DNA of 64,000 bases, taken from positions 45,005,732 to 45,069,731 of the forward strand of contig OX940862.1 of assembly GCA_954871525.1 (NCBI GenBank), written 5' to 3'. Both the position numbers and the translations under genes were made by a program. This document shows, in pieces, positions 1-9,804 of this stretch. Source of the stretch: Parietaria judaica. Lineage: Eukaryota > Streptophyta > Magnoliopsida > Rosales > Urticaceae. The notes under the pieces are model-generated. The model did not search any database, was not told the origin of the DNA, and saw only the letters and a list, made by a program, of their open reading frames with translations. Every line of letters starts with the position of its first letter. Within the stretch, counting starts at the first letter, position 1.

Positions 1-870
1 ATGTTGGCGGTGCGGGGGTGACCTTTGCCTGTGGCGAGGGTATTACCGGCAAGGGTGTCGTTGTAGACAACGCAGGTGTAGGCGAGCTCGTGTGGCGAAG
101 ACCTTGACCGGTGTCGGAGTTCTTCATTGTTGCCTTTCTTATATTACTCTTTAGCGAAGCACATTCAGACAGCTTCTCTTGGGCGACCTCTTCCACTGAC
201 TAGCCCTTATCTCTCGGACGGGGCCTCTCTTGGCAAGCTCGGGGGTGTCAAAGGCGCGAGCGGGTACAACCAGAGGAGAGGGGCGATTTCTAGAGAGATA
301 AACTCTGGAGAAAGTTGTGTGAGAATGTGTAAAATGAGAAGGAGGAGCCTCCTATTTATAGGTAAATGGGTGAGCCACTTTTCCTTGTTATAGGGGAATT
401 AATAGAGAATAATCCCCATTAATTAGGTAAAAATTATTGGCCCTCTATGGACCTTGCCAGGGAGGTCTTGCCGCGACTCCTCGTTGTGTCGAGGGGTTCT
501 TCGCTTGCTTCGTGGCTCGTCTCTCGTCATGTGCAATTATTTTGAGTTATCCCTTCATCAATGCTATTGGCGAGGGGGCTTGCCAAGGTGAGGACGCTCA
601 TCGAGGCGAGAAGGTTCGCCAGGGTACCTCACCAGGAGGCTCGTCAGGGCGAGGGGGCTCACCTGGGTGAGGAGGCTTGTCAGGGCGAGGAGGCTCGCCA
701 GGAGGCTCGTTAGGGGATTACGCCGGGGGATCTCGTCAGGAGTTCCTTTAGATCAAGGGGTTTGTCTTCTTCTACTTTACGGCTCGGAGCCTCGCCAAAT
801 GTATTGGGTCTTGGGCATTTTGGTCTTTGAACTCGTTAATGGATTGTGACTTTCGCCAACGGAGCCTTAT
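1..870 (-). mobile_element. LTR-like fragment, minus orientation
   Basis: GC-rich sequence unlike its AT-rich surroundings. Read on the minus strand it has a TATA-type core promoter (TATAAATAGG, about 352-362). This is followed by a TTTTACACATTCTCACAC stretch very like the region just after the TATA box in the large LTRs elsewhere in this window (19030-19080 and 45780-45830). A degenerate tandem array lies at 555-715. No coding domain is recognisable. I infer an LTR or LTR fragment transcribed toward the window start. The left boundary is outside or at the window edge. The right boundary is near 870, where the glutaredoxin downstream block begins. Confidence 0.4.
555..715. repeat. Degenerate short tandem repeat (GGCTCGCCAGGGCGAGGA-like)
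   Basis: About eight imperfect copies of an 18-bp GC-rich unit with the core GAGG-GGCTCGYCAGGGC, inside the LTR-like fragment. Short open frames across it are repeat artefacts. Confidence 0.5.
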
Positions 871-879
871 TTTTATATA

Positions 880-960
880 TCTTGAAAAATGCGCATAAAG
901 GTCCTAAACAATAACTATCTATTATCATTTAACCCTGATCTAGCTCTTAACGCGGGAAAA
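880..960 (-). repeat. Glutaredoxin-unit downstream block, copy U1
   Basis: GGTCCTAAACAAT... followed by a TATCATTTAACCCTRATCTA-type sequence. The same block recurs downstream of the second glutaredoxin (9230-9345) and, in the opposite orientation, downstream of the third (14190-14330) and fourth (33590-33700). It marks the 3' end of the duplicated unit. No coding capacity is apparent. Confidence 0.5.
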
Positions 961-1085
961 CTCCTCATCCGGTTTACCAAGACCCTAATGGTCAAATTTG
1001 CATGAGTTTTCGAAGAAAAAAAATAGAAAATGTAACTCCCATATAATACAAAAGAAAATTGCTAATTTTAATGTTGCTACATGCA

Positions 1086-1087
<2 letters not shown>

Positions 1088-1145
<58 letters not shown>

Positions 1146-1146
1146 C
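1088..1146. repeat. (ATT)n microsatellite
   Basis: About 18 ATT units after a T-run, in the 3' flank of the first glutaredoxin. The poly-asparagine frame read across it on the minus strand is an artefact. Nothing else is visible in 960-1390. Confidence 0.9.
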
Positions 1147-1390
1147 GTCGTCTTCGTTTTTATACATAGAATGATAAAGGAGATAGGAAAATTAATCTAT
1201 GATCAAAGCTCTTGACATTAACTAAACTTCATGATTCATTAATAGTTGTATACGATATAAGTAGGCTACATTTTTTCTTCACACTAATATATATCCGGCT
1301 CGAAAATGGAAATATATACATGATACCAGAAAAAAGAAAAAAAAATACAACGCGGGTACAAACTAAAGAAGCTCTTCATACTATGGCGTT

Positions 1391-1701
1391 TCAAAACCAT
1401 ATGGCCCTTGCATCGATGAGCATTTGCTTGAGCGAACCATCGACGTGGAGCGAGATGATATCTTTGGCAGAGCCAACAAATTTGCCACCTATGAAGACGG
1501 CGGGCACGGTAGGGCTCAGCCCATGTTCTCACGAAGTGCCCGCTCCATCTCTTTCCCGTTGGTGTTGCGGTCGAGCTCATAGATGGCCGGGCTTGCACCG
1601 AGCTCGTAGAACAGCGCCTTCACGGTGTGGCACATGCAGCATGAGCTCCTCGTGAAGATCACCGCGGCCTTCTGGGACGCCAAGTCTCTCACTTTGTCCA
1701 T
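1391..1701 (-). pseudogene. CC-type glutaredoxin with a 1-base frameshift (unit U1)
   Basis: Sister copies in this window encode 103 aa in 312 nt. This copy spans 311 nt from the same start (MDKVRDLASQKA) to the same end (ARAIW plus F and TGA). The active site CCMC is intact at residues 21-24. After residue 61 (ENMG) the codon that is TGC in the U2 copy lacks its C, so the frame reads TGA at 1516-1518. The rest of the gene is intact in the next frame, including a TVPAVF-type glutathione-binding motif and the C-terminal tail. As read, the product is 61 aa and lacks the cis-proline glutathione site, so it should not be a working glutaredoxin. A longer in-frame start at 1779 would add 26 residues. 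I reject it because that stretch is 5' UTR in the other copies. A sequencing or assembly error at this base is possible. Confidence 0.85.
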
Positions 1702-1816
1702 TATGTAACCGTAGGGTTTGGAGTTTGAAGATGTAGAAACTTTGATGGTGTTGTTTGTGAGGATACTTGATGATGTCAAGCCTGGTTTGATGGTTGAGTA
1801 TGAGATTGCATGAGCC

Positions 1817-1824
1817 TATTTATA
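1817..1824 (-). promoter_or_regulatory. TATA box of glutaredoxin U1
   Basis: TATAAATA on the minus strand, about 115 bp before the ATG. It is preceded by the same CCTTTGCCCAACAACCCCT sequence found before the other copies' TATA boxes. Confidence 0.7.
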
Positions 1825-2154
1825 AGGGGTTGTTGGGCAAAGGGTACGTACTAAAGTCTTCGTACAAAAAATAATATTGAACAAAAGAAAGACACATATG
1901 ATATATACTTTGGATAAGAGAGAGTAGTTTTTTGTATAGATATTTGTTTGGATAAGACTCTCTCTCTCTCTCGTGATTATTTGTTCTATAGAAGTAATGA
2001 TACCATTCACGAAATCTCTAGAGAATATATGTGTCCGTACTAATTTTAGAGGATATATATTGGAAAAGAAAAACATTTCAACAACAGTAACTTTATGTGC
2101 TTGTGTTTCATATTCGTAATATTTATTAATTTTTGATTTGTGTAGATTATGAAG

Positions 2155-2345
2155 GGACAAGGCAACTTTCGGTAATGGCTTGCTAAGCATCAATAAACTA
2201 TCCTATTAATGATCTCAGAAAAAGTTATTCAGTAGGTTGATATTTTATTCTAAAGGAAGGGCTCAAAACTTTTTACGCGAAGTCAGAGGCTATGAATAAC
2301 GGGAGCATCGGTTGTCCAAGTGTTGAAATTTCCCAATCTAATAAT
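2155..2345 (-). repeat. Conserved distal upstream block, U1
   Basis: Contains GACTTCGCG/GCATCAAGGGTTT-like, CCGAAAGTTGCCTTGTCCC-like and ACTTGGACAA motifs. These are also present, in the order expected from each gene, upstream of the other three glutaredoxins (10600-10855, 12480-12715, 30130-30310). Shared ancestry is clear. Whether it is regulatory is inference. Confidence 0.55.
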
Positions 2346-2459
2346 GTTCTAGCAAACTTCAAATATGTGTATATATATATATATATTCATATATAGTAAT
2401 TTTAGTAAATCACGTATATAAGTTTCTTATAGTTTTTTTTTTTTTTTTTTTTTTTGTGT

Positions 2460-2760
2460 AGAACAAGATAAGAGTTTATCCAATTCATGAAGTTTTGGTC
2501 CCTCAAAATCTATGGAATATCAGATTGAGAAAAGGCAGAGAATATTATTGGAAGGAAATGGAAGCTCGAAAAAGTTTTGTGGCGTTTCACGCATAAGAAA
2601 CGTTAATAAGTTAGAAAAAGGAATGATTATACACTTTGACGAAAGTGATCGTATTTACTTATTGCTTATATTCAACTTCTTGACGAATATTCAAGTTGTC
2701 TTCAAGAATCTGCCACCCAAAGAAAGAGATAATTATTAAAGATGAAAGCAAAGTATTTTA
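2460..2760 (+). pseudogene. Broken partner gene relic, possibly B3-like (U1)
   Basis: Homologous at DNA level to 11785-12274 (minus) next to the third glutaredoxin. Shared peptide pieces include DKS/IQF, NLWNIRLRKAEN-like, CGVSRIRNVN and the reading for CLQESAT. This copy has a long T-run where the U3 copy has its start, a small deletion after the FIQF region and frame changes, so it is not expected to give a product. In the better copy, the segment starting WRKVIIPSKL and ending SATLI resembles the start of a plant B3 DNA-binding domain (REM type). That assignment is tentative. The gene diverges from the glutaredoxin, sharing about 750 bp upstream. Confidence 0.4.
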
Positions 2761-2799
2761 TGGGACTTTTTCTTAAACAATTATAGATATTAAGATTTC

Positions 2800-2980
2800 C
2801 TTTTCGTTATTGATACATGATTATTATAGCGCATTTGTTCGGCGTTATATTATAATCCAAGAATATTAGCAACGTGCCTTCCTATTTTATCGTATATATC
2901 GACCTGGGGAAGATAAATATGATCGATCCTTTTATAATCTCTTTCAGTAATCCTCCTTTATCGTGATCCAACTCTTTCAA
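2800..2980 (+). repeat. Block downstream of partner relic, inverted copy at 11370-11540
   Basis: TTGATACATGATTRTTATAGCGCAT... through GGAAGATAAATATGATYGATCC matches the reverse complement of 11370-11540. It fixes the outer edge of units U1 and U3 and shows they lie in opposite orientation. Nothing is visible in 2980-3158. Confidence 0.65.
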
Positions 2981-3158
2981 TATCGTTGCAAAACGAAATT
3001 TAGTGAGAAATCAAATATACTTATAAGGTGAGATTTCAATATATATTTCAAAATGGATACAACAATAATAATATGCATTATAAGAACCAAAAAATATGCA
3101 AGAAAGAAAACGACACCTTTGATAATACATATAAAGATATTGCTTATGAATAACTTAC

Positions 3159-3668
3159 TGTTGGTCCCAATAATGATATTGATATGCCAAAAACACACGA
3201 GCAAGAACACAAGAAAGAGAACTTAGTAGAAAAAAGTTCTCTGATTAATGTCGAATGCAAAATAATAACAATGGAGATATTAAAATTAAACACCAATAAT
3301 AGTATTTATAAAAGACCAGAAAACGCTAACCACAGCAAAAACTTCCCAAACTAAACTTAATCAAATCTTTACATTTACACGAATCCTAACAGAATCAGGA
3401 AACCAAATCAAATCTCCAAACTTGCTCCTCAAGTTTGGCACCTTCCAGTAATAGCTTCCGCTGACTTCTGGCGGGTGTCCTTACTAGAGTTCGTCGGGAT
3501 ATTTCTGCTCGGGAGCATTTATGCTCGAGCCCATTCCTGGTGGCGAACTTTCTGGAAGAGGGACAATCCTGGTGGGGAGATCTCAAGTGGGGTGATTTCT
3601 GGTCGAGAGATTTCTGGTGGGGAGAATTCCTGGTAGGGGTTGTTGAGCCAAATACAGTTTAAACTCAC
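3159..3668 (-). mobile_element. 3' LTR of Copia element A
   Basis: About 510 bp, beginning TGTTGGTCCC and ending ACTCACA. It is clearly homologous to 6759-7242, including shared CACGAATCCTAA and CAAGTTTGGCACCTTCCA segments, but has many substitutions and indels, so the insertion is old. A TTAC direct repeat immediately left of this LTR and right of the other LTR may be the remains of the target duplication. Confidence 0.75.
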
Positions 3669-3699
3669 ATTTTCTGCCATAAGCTTTTCTTGGGTCAAG

Positions 3700-4760
3700 G
3701 TTCTTCACCCCGATCAAATCTCTCAAGTCCGCGAACTTGAATCTTTCTAGAGCCTTTGTGAGTATCTATGCACGCTGCTCCCTTCTGCTGAAAAACTCCA
3801 CAATGATCTCCCGCTTCTCTACGCACTCGCGAATGTAATAAAACCGAGTATCTACGTGTTTTCTTCGACCATGAAACACTTGGTTTGTCATCAAGAATAT
3901 TGCGAACTTGTTGTCTACGTAGAGAGTAACTAGATTTTGCTCGGCCCAGGTCACTTCACTCAGTAGCCCCTTCAAGCACATAGCTTGACACGTTGCTGCA
4001 GTTGCTGCCATGAACTCCGCTTCACATGAAGATAGAGCTGCAGTCTTCTTCTTTTGAGATTTTGAGGTGATCAATTTCCCGTTGAGGTAGAACTCTCTCC
4101 CTCCAGTAGTCTTCCTATCATCAATGTCAGCGGCCAGATCACTGTTAGTGAAGCCGACTAGCTAATCTGCTCCCTTGCATCTTCCATAGTGGATCCCATA
4201 GTGCATAGTTCCCTTAACTTAACGCAGAATGTGCTTTACAACATGTTGGTGTGCGCTCGAGGGCTTCTCTCCATATAACGATTCACTATCTCAACTGCAT
4301 GAAATATGTGTGGTCGGACGTGGGTAAGATATCTTAGACACGCGATCACACGTATATACTATGTGGGATCCACTGCTCTTCCTTTAACATCCTTGCCGAG
4401 CTGCAGCTTCGTCTCTATTGGGTATTTGCTAGGGTTGCAATCCACTATCTCGAATTGGTTGAGGATCTTCTTCGCTTAGGCCGATTTCTTCAGCATGATG
4501 CAATCTTTATTCTCGTCCACCTCGATGCGAGGTAGTACGAAAGTAATCTGAGGCTACTCATCTCAAATTCGGCCATCATCTACTGCTTGAATCCTTTTAC
4601 GCCTCCTGCGCTAGATCTAGTGACGATCAGGTCATCCACATAAACTCCCACGATTTGGGAGTCTTCTCCGCTGCTCCTTGTGTACACTACCTGCTCCTTG
4701 GTTCACTTTGTGAATCCAAGACTAAGGGTACCCAAGCTAGATGTTCCTAGCACTTCCTGC
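3700..4760 (-). pseudogene. Copia A reverse transcriptase / RNase H remnant
   Basis: 3766-4074 reads as a Copia RNase H: SSCEAEFMA, LVTLYVDNKFA and GRRKHVDTRFYYIRE are family hallmarks. Upstream, around 4624-4648, the minus strand encodes a YVDDLIV catalytic box. Several stops separate these pieces and no single frame spans the region. The C-terminal end (VKNLDP-like) runs to the 3' LTR edge. Confidence 0.75.
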
Positions 4761-4939
4761 TCGGTAACGTCTCAGTCTACTTAGAACTCAACTGAATTAT
4801 GTTCAGCCTCACCGTCCTTATCAAATACGACGTCTCTGCTCACCTGGATCATGTCGCGTCGAGGTCAAATAGTTTTTTTTTACCTTGCTTCCTTCCTCGA
4901 CGCTAAGGTACACCATCATCTGACTCTTCTCATCGAGCT

Positions 4940-5923
4940 ACTTGACATGGGGGCCCGTAGTTTTCACATGCGTTGTGCACCCAACACTCTCAAGTGCTTA
5001 AAGTAGGGATTTTCCCCAAACCATGCTTGGTAGGGGTTGCGCTCTCCTAGCTTCTTCATTGACACATGGTTTAGCAAATACACCACGGGTCTAATTGCTT
5101 GTCCCCAAAACCTCACCGGGACTTGCATACTCTTAAGAAAAATCCTTATTGTGTCCATTACTTTCCGGTTTCATCTCTCCACCAAACCGTTATGTTGGGG
5201 CGTGTACGGTGCGGTTAGGTGGAGCTCGACTCCTTCTTCATCGAAAAACTCTCTGAACTTCTGGGATGTGAACTTTCCATTTCAATTAGTTCTCAAGACT
5301 TTCAGCTTGTGTTATGACCTATTCTCCTCGAGTCTCTTTAACTTCTTAAAGACTTCAAAGGATCCACTCTTCTCCTTGAGCATATAGATCCACATCCAGC
5401 GAATGTATTCGTCAATAAGTAGTAGGAAGTACTTGCTTCCGACTAGTTGGAGGGGTCGTTCTGCTTGGAACTTGGCCTTGATCAGGAATGGCACTCTAGC
5501 GATCATGCATCATACGTATAACTGGTTGGGGTTTTCAATATTTGGAACCCAAAAGGCCATCTCCTTCTCTCCCATCATATTGAGTGTGTAAAAATTTACG
5601 TGCCCAAGTCTCGCATGCCATAACAAAGCTACGGACGCCATTAAGCAGACAGGTTGGCCTATCTCCAAGAGAATCTTGTAAAACTTGTTCGGTGTTCTCT
5701 TCACCTTGATCAGCCGGTTTCCACTCCGGTTCCAAATCTTTATATATGAGTTGGAAAACACTATTGTGTTTTTGACCTCCGTCGTCTGTCCGAGGTTGAT
5801 GATGTTACTCTTCAGCCTTGTGATGTGCACGTTGGTCATGAGGCGTTGGTCCCCGTTCTTGCATACGAACAAGATGGACCTTTTTCCTTTTATTTTGACG
5901 ATTGAGCCATCACCGAATTTCAC
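4940..5923 (-). pseudogene. Copia A integrase and gag-pre-integrase remnant
   Basis: 5510-5923 carries the gag-pre-integrase zinc-binding region with LLWHARLGHVN. 5312-5506 carries the start of the integrase core (LLLIDEY, first catalytic Asp). 5160-5280 reads LTAPYTPQHNGLVER, the glutamate-bearing motif, followed immediately by an in-frame TGA. 4964-5158 continues with FWGQAIRPVVYLLNH and GENPYFKHLRVLG, typical of the post-core region. The pieces are in order but separated by stops. Confidence 0.75.
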
Positions 5924-6379
5924 GCTCCTCGTGATCTTCTTATCAAGATCTTCAAACTTAGCTTGTTCTCTTATTATGTGGTTGCTAGCGCCATTGTCTA
6001 ATTACCAGACATCGGTACAGGATTTATGCTCTCCGTCTACGAGGAGGTTCGCAATAACCTTGTCCTCGATCACGAACACCATCTCCGTAGTTAGCTTCTC
6101 CGAGCATGTATGTTGTCTGCTCTCTAGTCTTTGACCTCTAGTCTCCGCTCTCTGCTCGGAGCTCTCTGGTCTCTGGTCTCTGCACTCTGCTCTCTACTCG
6201 GAGCTCTCTAGCCTCTGTCCACTGCTTTCTAGTCTCTACTCGGGCTTCGTGTGTCTCTCAACTACGAGGATTGTCTCATCGTCTTCATGTCTGTCTTTGC
6301 TTACCTCATGTTCAGCGAACATCACCGTAGGCTGGTATTCATCGAATCTCATCAGATTCGCTTCCTCGCCTTGGTTTCT

Positions 6380-6440
6380 ACTGGGGCACTCTGAAACAAA
6401 ATGGTCAAGCTTCTAAAAATTATAACACTTAATTTTGCTA
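6380..6440 (-). pseudogene. Copia A gag zinc-knuckle relic
   Basis: The minus strand reads KCYNF-KLDHFVSECP, a CCHC zinc knuckle whose second cysteine is replaced by phenylalanine. It lies 5' of the gag-pre-integrase region, as expected in Copia. The flanking 5930-6380 and 6440-6750 are decayed gag with no continuous frame. Confidence 0.6.
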
Positions 6441-6758
6441 TTTTCTCTTCTGGCCGTGTTTTCCTAACAAGGTACGCCACAGTCGCAACCTCGCGTGTAT
6501 CGCCCTCGCCCTCGTCCACAACCTCTACCACGTCCTCGTCCGTCTCTGCCGTAGCTGTCGTCTATGGCTTTCCCGACTCCTTGCACCTGCTGGTTCACCT
6601 ACATCTTCAAAGCCCACACCTAGTAATTGCTCTCTGTGAGCATCGGATAATGGAGCATCATGTTTCCTTCCTTTGATTCGATCTTCGTCGTCGTCAACGC
6701 TCCTTTGGTGGATTCGCTCGGTGACGACATATTCTTTGTCACCTTGCTCCGATATCAA

Positions 6759-7242
6759 TGGTGGGTTCCAATTATGAAACTGACCTGCCAAAAACACATG
6801 AAGAGCAAGAAAACGAGAAAGAAAACTTGGGAGAAAAAGTTTCTCTAATTAATGTCGAAGGAAAAATAAGAATAATGGAGTTACTAAAATTAAACACTAA
6901 CATTAGTATATATAAGGGACCAAAAAACGCTAACTTTAGCAGAAACATCCTAAAATAAACTCAATTAAATATCTACATTGACACGAATCCTAATGGAATC
7001 TGGAAACTAAATCAAATCTCCAAACTTCCTCTTCAAGTTTGGCACCTTCCAAGAATAGTTTCCGCTTAGTTCTCCTATGTGTCCTACAAGATCTGGTCAT
7101 AATAACTCTACTAGGGACCATTGTTGCTCGAGCCCATTTCTGGTAGGGGGACAATCCTCGTAGGGTGATTTATAGTCGGGAGATTTTTTGTAGGAAGAAT
7201 TCCTGGTGGAGGTTATTGAGCCAAATCAATCTTAAATTCACA
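6759..7242 (-). mobile_element. 5' LTR of Copia element A
   Basis: About 484 bp, homologous to 3159-3668. It starts TGGTGGGTTCC and ends ATTCACA, with the primer-binding-like sequence just left of it. The minus-strand promoter context includes a degenerate TATATAAGG. Confidence 0.7.
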
Positions 7243-7382
7243 TTACATACATGAAACTATGATTATTCAATCAAAAGTATAACGAGTGAATTTAAATATA
7301 TACCAAAATGACTAAAACCGTTAATTCCTACTCCTTGTTGTTATAGAATAACTGTTAACATCACAATCTTAAAATTCTCATT

Positions 7383-8030
7383 TGTCCAAGTTCCTCTTTG
7401 TGCCACTCATCAATCCTTTGAGATGAGTGGGCAATAATTGGTAAATTATTTAGTCCCACAGGCCTGGACGAGGGGATGAACTGATGGGACGTTTTCGAGA
7501 CTATATAGATATGTGACTGTACGGTTATGCTAGATCATACAGGCATGGGACTGTATGGTTCGAAGAGGCTTAAAATAATTGATTGGTACTACCTATGTCA
7601 ACAAGATGCATCTTCTTTTCAATAGCTTATTCATAGAAACTCCAAAGTTAAACGTGCTTGGCTTGGAGAATTCCTAGGATAGGTTACTTAGCTAGGAAGT
7701 TCTCAGGGAGCATGCGAGTAAGGACAAAGAACGCTAAAAATACTCGTGGTGGCCTGTGGGGACTATAATCAATTAGATAGAGCAGTCGGGGTGTTGCAAA
7801 ATGGTATCACAATCAAGCCCAGTCAGAAATGCGACGGACTAGAACATCATGCCCCCGTATGGTGGCGTGATTGTGACATGCATTAATCTCGTGAAACGCG
7901 AACGGGTAAGATGTCCAATCCCGCATCTCCTGGGAAGTTTCTCATGAAGGGTGTGAATGAGGACAAAGCACGCCGAAAATACTCATGCTGGCCTATGGGG
8001 ACAGTAATTTTTGAGTTTTATTTATAATGT
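7383..8030 (+). mobile_element. Cassandra-like TRIM retrotransposon
   Basis: The left repeat (about 7383-7798) contains a 5S rRNA-derived stretch and ends TTGCA. It is followed by a primer-site-like sequence, TGGTATCACAATCAAGCCC (7802-7820), then about 110 bp of interior. A second repeat starts TGTCCAA near 7912, has an internal deletion and repeats the GGACAAAG...TACTC...GGCCTRTGGGGAC region. A tiny non-coding interior, an iMet-type primer site and 5S sequence inside the LTR are the defining features of the Cassandra family. Both repeats are diverged. Boundaries are approximate. Confidence 0.65.
7636..7703 (+). ncRNA. 5S rRNA-derived segment inside the Cassandra-like LTR
   Basis: GAAACTCCAAAGTTAAACG followed by TGCTTGG...CTAGGATAGGTTACTTAGC..GGAAGT tracks the 3' half of plant 5S rRNA (GAACTCCGCAGTTAAGCG, TGCTTGGGC, CTAGGATGGGTGACCTCCTGGGAAGT). 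It is a degenerate copy within a retroelement, not a functional rRNA gene. Confidence 0.65.
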
Positions 8031-8044
8031 TATCGCCTAGACCG

Positions 8045-8175
8045 GGAGTCAAGTTCGCGAATATGAGAGACCTTCCCAAGGTGAAGATGCTTAAACCAAG
8101 TCAAGCTTATAGGAAGAATGTGAGTTTAATCTCGACTTGGCTCAGTATCCCCTAGCAGGGGCGTAGGTATATGCA
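8045..8175 (+). mobile_element. Copia A-family fragment (pol C-terminus / LTR start)
   Basis: CAAGTTCGCGAATATGAGAG ... GTGAGTTTAATCTCGACTTG closely matches the reverse complement of 3640-3745 at the pol-3' LTR junction of element A. The reading is KFADMRDL..VKMLKPS. It is an isolated plus-strand remnant. Confidence 0.55.
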
Positions 8176-8309
8176 TGTGAGCATGCGCACGTGCGTATGC
8201 TGAAATTTAATATATATATATATATGTAATCGAAGCAATCGTTGCGTCTCCCTTAGTCTCCTTATTCTCTGAAGTCTGAAGCAATCGTTTCAGCCTATTC
8301 TCTTGAAGT

Positions 8310-8650
8310 CTGAACATTCAAGATCCCTTATTCTCCCTATTCTCTGAGCATTTCCGTCGTCTTTTGGTTTTGGCATTCTCGGCATCCTTTGCTCTTGGTG
8401 TTCTCGGTATTCTCGACATTTTCGGTTTCAGTGTTCTCGGCGTCCTTTGGACTCGGTGTTCTCGGCATCCTTGGCGTCGTTCGGTTTCGGTGCTCTCGGT
8501 GTTATCGACGTCTTTCGCTCTTGGCATTCTCGGCATTTTTGGCGTCCTTCGATTTTGGTTTTCTCGGTCTTCGATTTCGCTCTCGGTGTTCTCGGTTTTG
8601 GTTTCGGTATTCTCGGCATTCTCGCGTCTATCACTTTGAGTCTAGGTGTT
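8310..8650. repeat. Degenerate minisatellite (TTCTCGGCAT-type units)
   Basis: Roughly twenty imperfect repeats of a 12-18 bp unit with the core GTTCTCGGCATYCTTKG. All six frames are partly open here because of the repeat, giving spurious Ser/Arg-rich ORFs. The rest of 8175-9100 is AT-rich with homopolymer runs, and I see no gene in it. Confidence 0.65.
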
Positions 8651-9229
8651 CGCTCTGAATTTCTCTTGAGATACATACTTTGATAAAATAAAAAATAAAA
8701 AATTGATGTGTGGAGCTTTTTTTTTAAAAAAAGATATTGGTGAACTTGAGTATGAGTTTGATTTTTTTTTTGTGTGTGTTGAATATCGTTGGAGTTGAGT
8801 TTGTATTTGGAATTGTAAGATTTTTTTTGCCTAGTTGTTTATTTATGATTTTGGACTTATTTAGGATTTATTTTATTTAAAAATTATATGATAATCTTGA
8901 TTCTGCGCTAATTCCGACAAATCGGGTCCGTCAACACGCGATGAAAATAATAACAATCCGTTGAGTAATAGATCCTGGAAAAAGACCTTCAATATTAAGC
9001 TATCATCCCAACGAAACTCTAGCTACGACGTTGGTGTTATTTATGCCAAAAAAAAATTTACATTGTGCATCGGTTGGAATGAAACTCTAGCTACGCCACT
9101 GGCCCCTAGCAAGATGACCAGTCGCAAACAGTGCCATGTTTTATGGTTATTTTATGGTTATGGAGAATCTTCAAGATGAATCTCGGAAAAGGAAAAATTG
9201 GACCCAAAAAATACAAAATAGTAAAAAGC

Positions 9230-9345
9230 TTCACATGGGTTTTGTTCCTATTTATGTTTGTGGCCATGCAGAGAGAACAATATTCTCGTCTAAATGGTCC
9301 TAAACAATTCTCTCTTATCATTCAACCCTAATCTACTTCAATATA
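9230..9345 (-). repeat. Glutaredoxin-unit downstream block, copy U2
   Basis: Minus-strand equivalent of the GGACCATTTGG, TGCATGGCCACA and AATAGGAATAAA-type motifs seen downstream of the third and fourth glutaredoxins. It defines the distal end of U2. 9346-9800 is AT-rich 3' flank with no gene visible. Confidence 0.55.
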
Positions 9346-9804
9346 CACATAATGTGTTAAGTCCCATAATTTTCCAAAGAAGGAAAGAACATAGTACTGT
9401 GTAACAATATATTAATTTAGCTATTTGACTTTGAGTTATTCAGAAGGGCACATAGTTTGTTTTTTTATTTTTATCACCATGCATGTACATTATTGCTTAA
9501 AAAAGATAAATATAAAAAAACCAAAACAATCTTGGAGAGAGATCAGAGAAACTTCATTGATTATATATGAACATGTTTTATTTACAATATACAGAAGGCT
9601 ATATATATGTATATATATTTTTTTTCAGACAAATATTTATTCTGGACTCGTTTTAAATACAGTCGCCAGATCAATCTAAGTGAAGAAGGAAAGACAAAAA
9701 GTAGCCTCGGAAATAGAAATAATTACATGATACAAAAACAAAACATACAACAATCGTCATAAATAGCTCTCTATGATCTTTTCTGTGCGTATGGCAATGA
9801 TTTA

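Larger units (their letters stand above)
3159..7242 (-). mobile_element. Degenerate Ty1/Copia LTR retrotransposon A
   Basis: Two related LTRs (3159-3668 and 6759-7242) flank a pol-bearing interior on the minus strand in the Copia order: gag zinc knuckle, gag-pre-integrase, integrase, reverse transcriptase, RNase H. Next to the right-hand (5') LTR a TTGATATCGGAGC sequence resembles the initiator-tRNA-Met primer site (TGGTATCAGAGC). At 4.1 kb it is shorter than usual, and much of the RT N-terminal half is missing. Stops and frameshifts are frequent, so it is inactive. It sits between units U1 and U2. Confidence 0.8.

Noticed and set aside
985..1167. Minus-strand ORF with a long asparagine run
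   Set aside because: It is the (ATT)n microsatellite read as codons, with no conserved flanks.
1284..1598. 104-aa minus-strand ORF overlapping the first glutaredoxin
   Set aside because: Shadow frame of the glutaredoxin. Its composition mirrors the true frame shifted by one. The real continuation after the deletion is in the other frame.
7636..7703. Functional 5S rRNA gene
   Set aside because: Only the 3' half is recognisable, with many substitutions, and it lies within a TRIM-like LTR.
8318..8683. Several overlapping 70-90-aa ORFs rich in Arg/Ser/Pro or Phe/Leu
   Set aside because: All are generated by the minisatellite and are open on both strands.
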